A stretch of 64,000 bases of DNA, from NCBI RefSeq assembly GCF_014236655.1, contig NZ_JACMYG010000021.1, positions 40,470 through 104,469 on the forward strand, read 5' to 3'. The stretch comes from Pseudomonas kielensis. GTDB taxonomy: Bacteria; Pseudomonadota; Gammaproteobacteria; Pseudomonadales; Pseudomonadaceae. The notes under the pieces were generated by a model. It ran no database searches and was not told the origin of the DNA. It saw only the letters and a list, made by a program, of their open reading frames with translations. A program made the position numbers and the translations under genes. Shown one piece after another: positions 62,640-64,000 of the stretch (positions are counted from its first letter, which is position 1; every line of letters begins with the position of its first letter).

Positions 62640-63938
62640 TTACAAAATGTTCAGAGGGTATTCAGCGATGATACGCACGTCGTTGTTGTCGGCGGTGTAA
62701 TCAGCGTTGTAAGCGTTGTTTGCACGGTAGATTGCGCTACGCAGACGCAGGGACAGATCCTTGGCCGGACCTTCCTGGAACACATACTTCGTTTCGAAGT
62801 TGAATTCGTGTTCCTTGCCTTCCGAACCGCTAGTGGTATCGATGTTGTTACCGTAGACATAACGGGACATGAAGCTCAGGCCTGGCACGCCGTAGGTGGC
62901 CATGTTCAGGTCATAACGAGCCTGGTACGACTTCTCGTCCTTGCCGATGAAGTCGGAGATCTGGATGGAGTTGGCTACGAAGATCGTGCCGTTACCATCA
63001 ACGCCGTACAGGTAGTTGGTGTCACCGGAGGACTGCTGGTAGCCCAGGGTGAATTTGTGTGCGCCCAGGCTGTAAGCGGCTGCCAAGCTCCACAGTTTGT
63101 TGTCCAGTGGGCCGTACAGCGCTGCGCCCTGGTCTTTGGTCTTGTAGGCGTTCAGGTCGAAGTTCAGCGACTGATCGTCATTGATCGGCAGGGTGTAGTT
63201 GGCGTTGATGTATTGCTTCTTGAAGTAGTCGTCTACGTCGGAAGCAGCAAAGCCGGCTACGAAGTTATCGGTGAACTGGTAGGTAGCACCACCGATGTTG
63301 GCGCTGGTCAGGCCAGGCGAGTGCGGACCGTTGATGCTGTCCTTGCCCATGCCAGTCTGCGAGCTCAGCGCAGTCAAGCGACCCAGGTTGACTTCCAGGC
63401 CCTTGATTTCCTTGCTGGTGATGATGGTGCCTTCAGCAACTTCTGGCAGCAGGCGGCTGTCGTCAGTCGAGAAAACCGGGCTGGCAACGAATTGACGGCC
63501 GTATTTCAGAGTGGTGTCGGAGAGACGGAATTTGACTGCCGCGCCGCCTTTCGATTGGGTGTCTTCCGGGTTGCCATCGCTGTCGCGAGCGAACAGACCG
63601 TTACCAGCGCGACCTGCGCCGCCATCCAGCTTGGCAGTACCGCCAACAAAGGCGTCCAGACCTACGCCGATGGTGCCTTGAGTGAAGCCGGACTCGTAGG
63701 TGATCAGTTCGCTGATACCGGTGTCCTGACGATAGCCGCTCTTGTAGCCGCCACCTGGCTTGGCAATGTTGCCAGCGCCGTTACGGAAGTCACGGTTCAT
63801 GTACTCGATACGAGTCTTGGCTTTCAGACTTTGGTCTTCAACAAAGCCTTTGGCTTCGTCCTGGGAGGACGCGATTGCGAACTGCGAGGTGCCTGCTGAA
63901 ACAGCCAGTGCGATCATGCTCCACTTCATCACGCGCAT
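62640..63938 (-). CDS. OprD-family outer-membrane porin
   Basis: A 432-residue precursor of a substrate-specific 18-stranded porin. The signal peptide (about 1-23, ending FAIA) is followed by the OprD hallmark GFVEDQSLKAKTRIEYMNRDFRNG. Inside, GATYQFTDNFVAGFA and alternating aromatic strands (YGNNIDTTSGSEGKEHEFNFETKYVF) fit a beta barrel, and the C-terminus EYPLNIL ends the last strand. AGGAG lies 9 bases before ATG 63938; ATG 63929 is an alternative. OprD relatives take up basic amino acids or aromatic and organic acids; the substrate here cannot be assigned. The upstream end of its regulatory region is cut by the window edge. Confidence 0.93.
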   Translation of the reverse strand: MRVMKWSMIALAVSAGTSQFAIASSQDEAKGFVEDQSLKAKTRIEYMNRDFRNGAGNIAKPGGGYKSGYRQDTGISELITYESGFTQGTIGVGLDAFVGGTAKLDGGAGRAGNGLFARDSDGNPEDTQSKGGAAVKFRLSDTTLKYGRQFVASPVFSTDDSRLLPEVAEGTIITSKEIKGLEVNLGRLTALSSQTGMGKDSINGPHSPGLTSANIGGATYQFTDNFVAGFAASDVDDYFKKQYINANYTLPINDDQSLNFDLNAYKTKDQGAALYGPLDNKLWSLAAAYSLGAHKFTLGYQQSSGDTNYLYGVDGNGTIFVANSIQISDFIGKDEKSYQARYDLNMATYGVPGLSFMSRYVYGNNIDTTSGSEGKEHEFNFETKYVFQEGPAKDLSLRLRSAIYRANNAYNADYTADNNDVRIIAEYPLNIL

Positions 63939-64000
63939 CGTGATTTGCTCCTTTGGTTTTTTTGAAGAGTTCTGCCGTCCCACCTGTTTTTTTATCTGGG

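Overview
The window is a chromosomal segment of a Pseudomonas, most likely from the P. fluorescens group. The evidence is the high GC content with GC-biased third codon positions, an mvaT nucleoid-protein gene, an OprD-family porin gene, and scattered REP repeats of the GTGGGAGCGAGCTTGCTCGC type. From memory of the P. aeruginosa PAO1 map, the gene order also matches several PAO1 blocks: fumarase / GGDEF protein / ferredoxin reductase / enoyl-CoA hydratase / pykA; the MoxR-DUF58 operon / sbcB / mvaT / purU / Pct-type chemoreceptor; and DUF721 / secA / argJ / GST / mutT / adenosyltransferase / kinase / panE / yajQ / mscS. I see no rRNA, tRNA, CRISPR array, prophage or transposase.

Layout. 1-12.6 kb: sodB; a basic amino acid export module (argO, an ACT-domain protein and a divergent ArgP-like LysR); an NAD-dependent epimerase-like enzyme; a coiled-coil membrane protein; a periplasmic double-Cache protein; a DHA2 drug exporter; a PobR-like AraC regulator; a 58-residue membrane peptide; and a LysR-controlled metallo-beta-lactamase-fold/NAD(P)-binding pair. 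12.6-20.2 kb: a catabolic cassette with a GcvA-like LysR regulator, a ThDP-dependent decarboxylase (AruI-like), an aldehyde dehydrogenase and a complete polyamine-type ABC importer. A near-identical 23-bp motif precedes both the enzyme pair and the binding-protein gene. 20.2-28.1 kb: an AraC regulator with two matching operator-like sites, a monooxygenase-fold protein, a flavin reductase, a small secreted DGYDRTG-repeat protein, and a C4/C5-dicarboxylate MFS transporter placed behind its DctB/DctD-like two-component system, with a clear sigma-54 promoter and paired palindromic activator sites.

28.1-35.6 kb: class I fumarase, a membrane diguanylate cyclase, a 2Fe-2S/flavin reductase, an enoyl-CoA hydratase, pyruvate kinase, a TPR-like lipoprotein and a PilZ protein. 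35.6-36.6 kb is an AT-rich insert holding one unrecognised gene. 36.6-43.4 kb is a tightly overlapping six-gene operon (RDD, SpoIIM, DUF4129, DUF4350, MoxR AAA+, DUF58) that looks like a membrane-associated chaperone/vWA-type system of unknown function. 43.5-50.5 kb: exonuclease I, MvaT, PurU, a Cache chemoreceptor and a HerA/DUF853 ATPase. 50.5-64 kb is housekeeping: DUF721, SecA, ArgJ, a GST, a Nudix/ThiE-like fusion, a PduO-type adenosyltransferase, a PAS histidine kinase, PanE, YajQ, MscS and an OprD-family porin.

Most of the window is core genome. The least described parts are the MoxR/DUF58/SpoIIM/RDD operon, the repeat protein at 22.9-23.1 kb, the AT-rich orphan at 35.8-36.3 kb, and several clear but unassigned regulatory sites.
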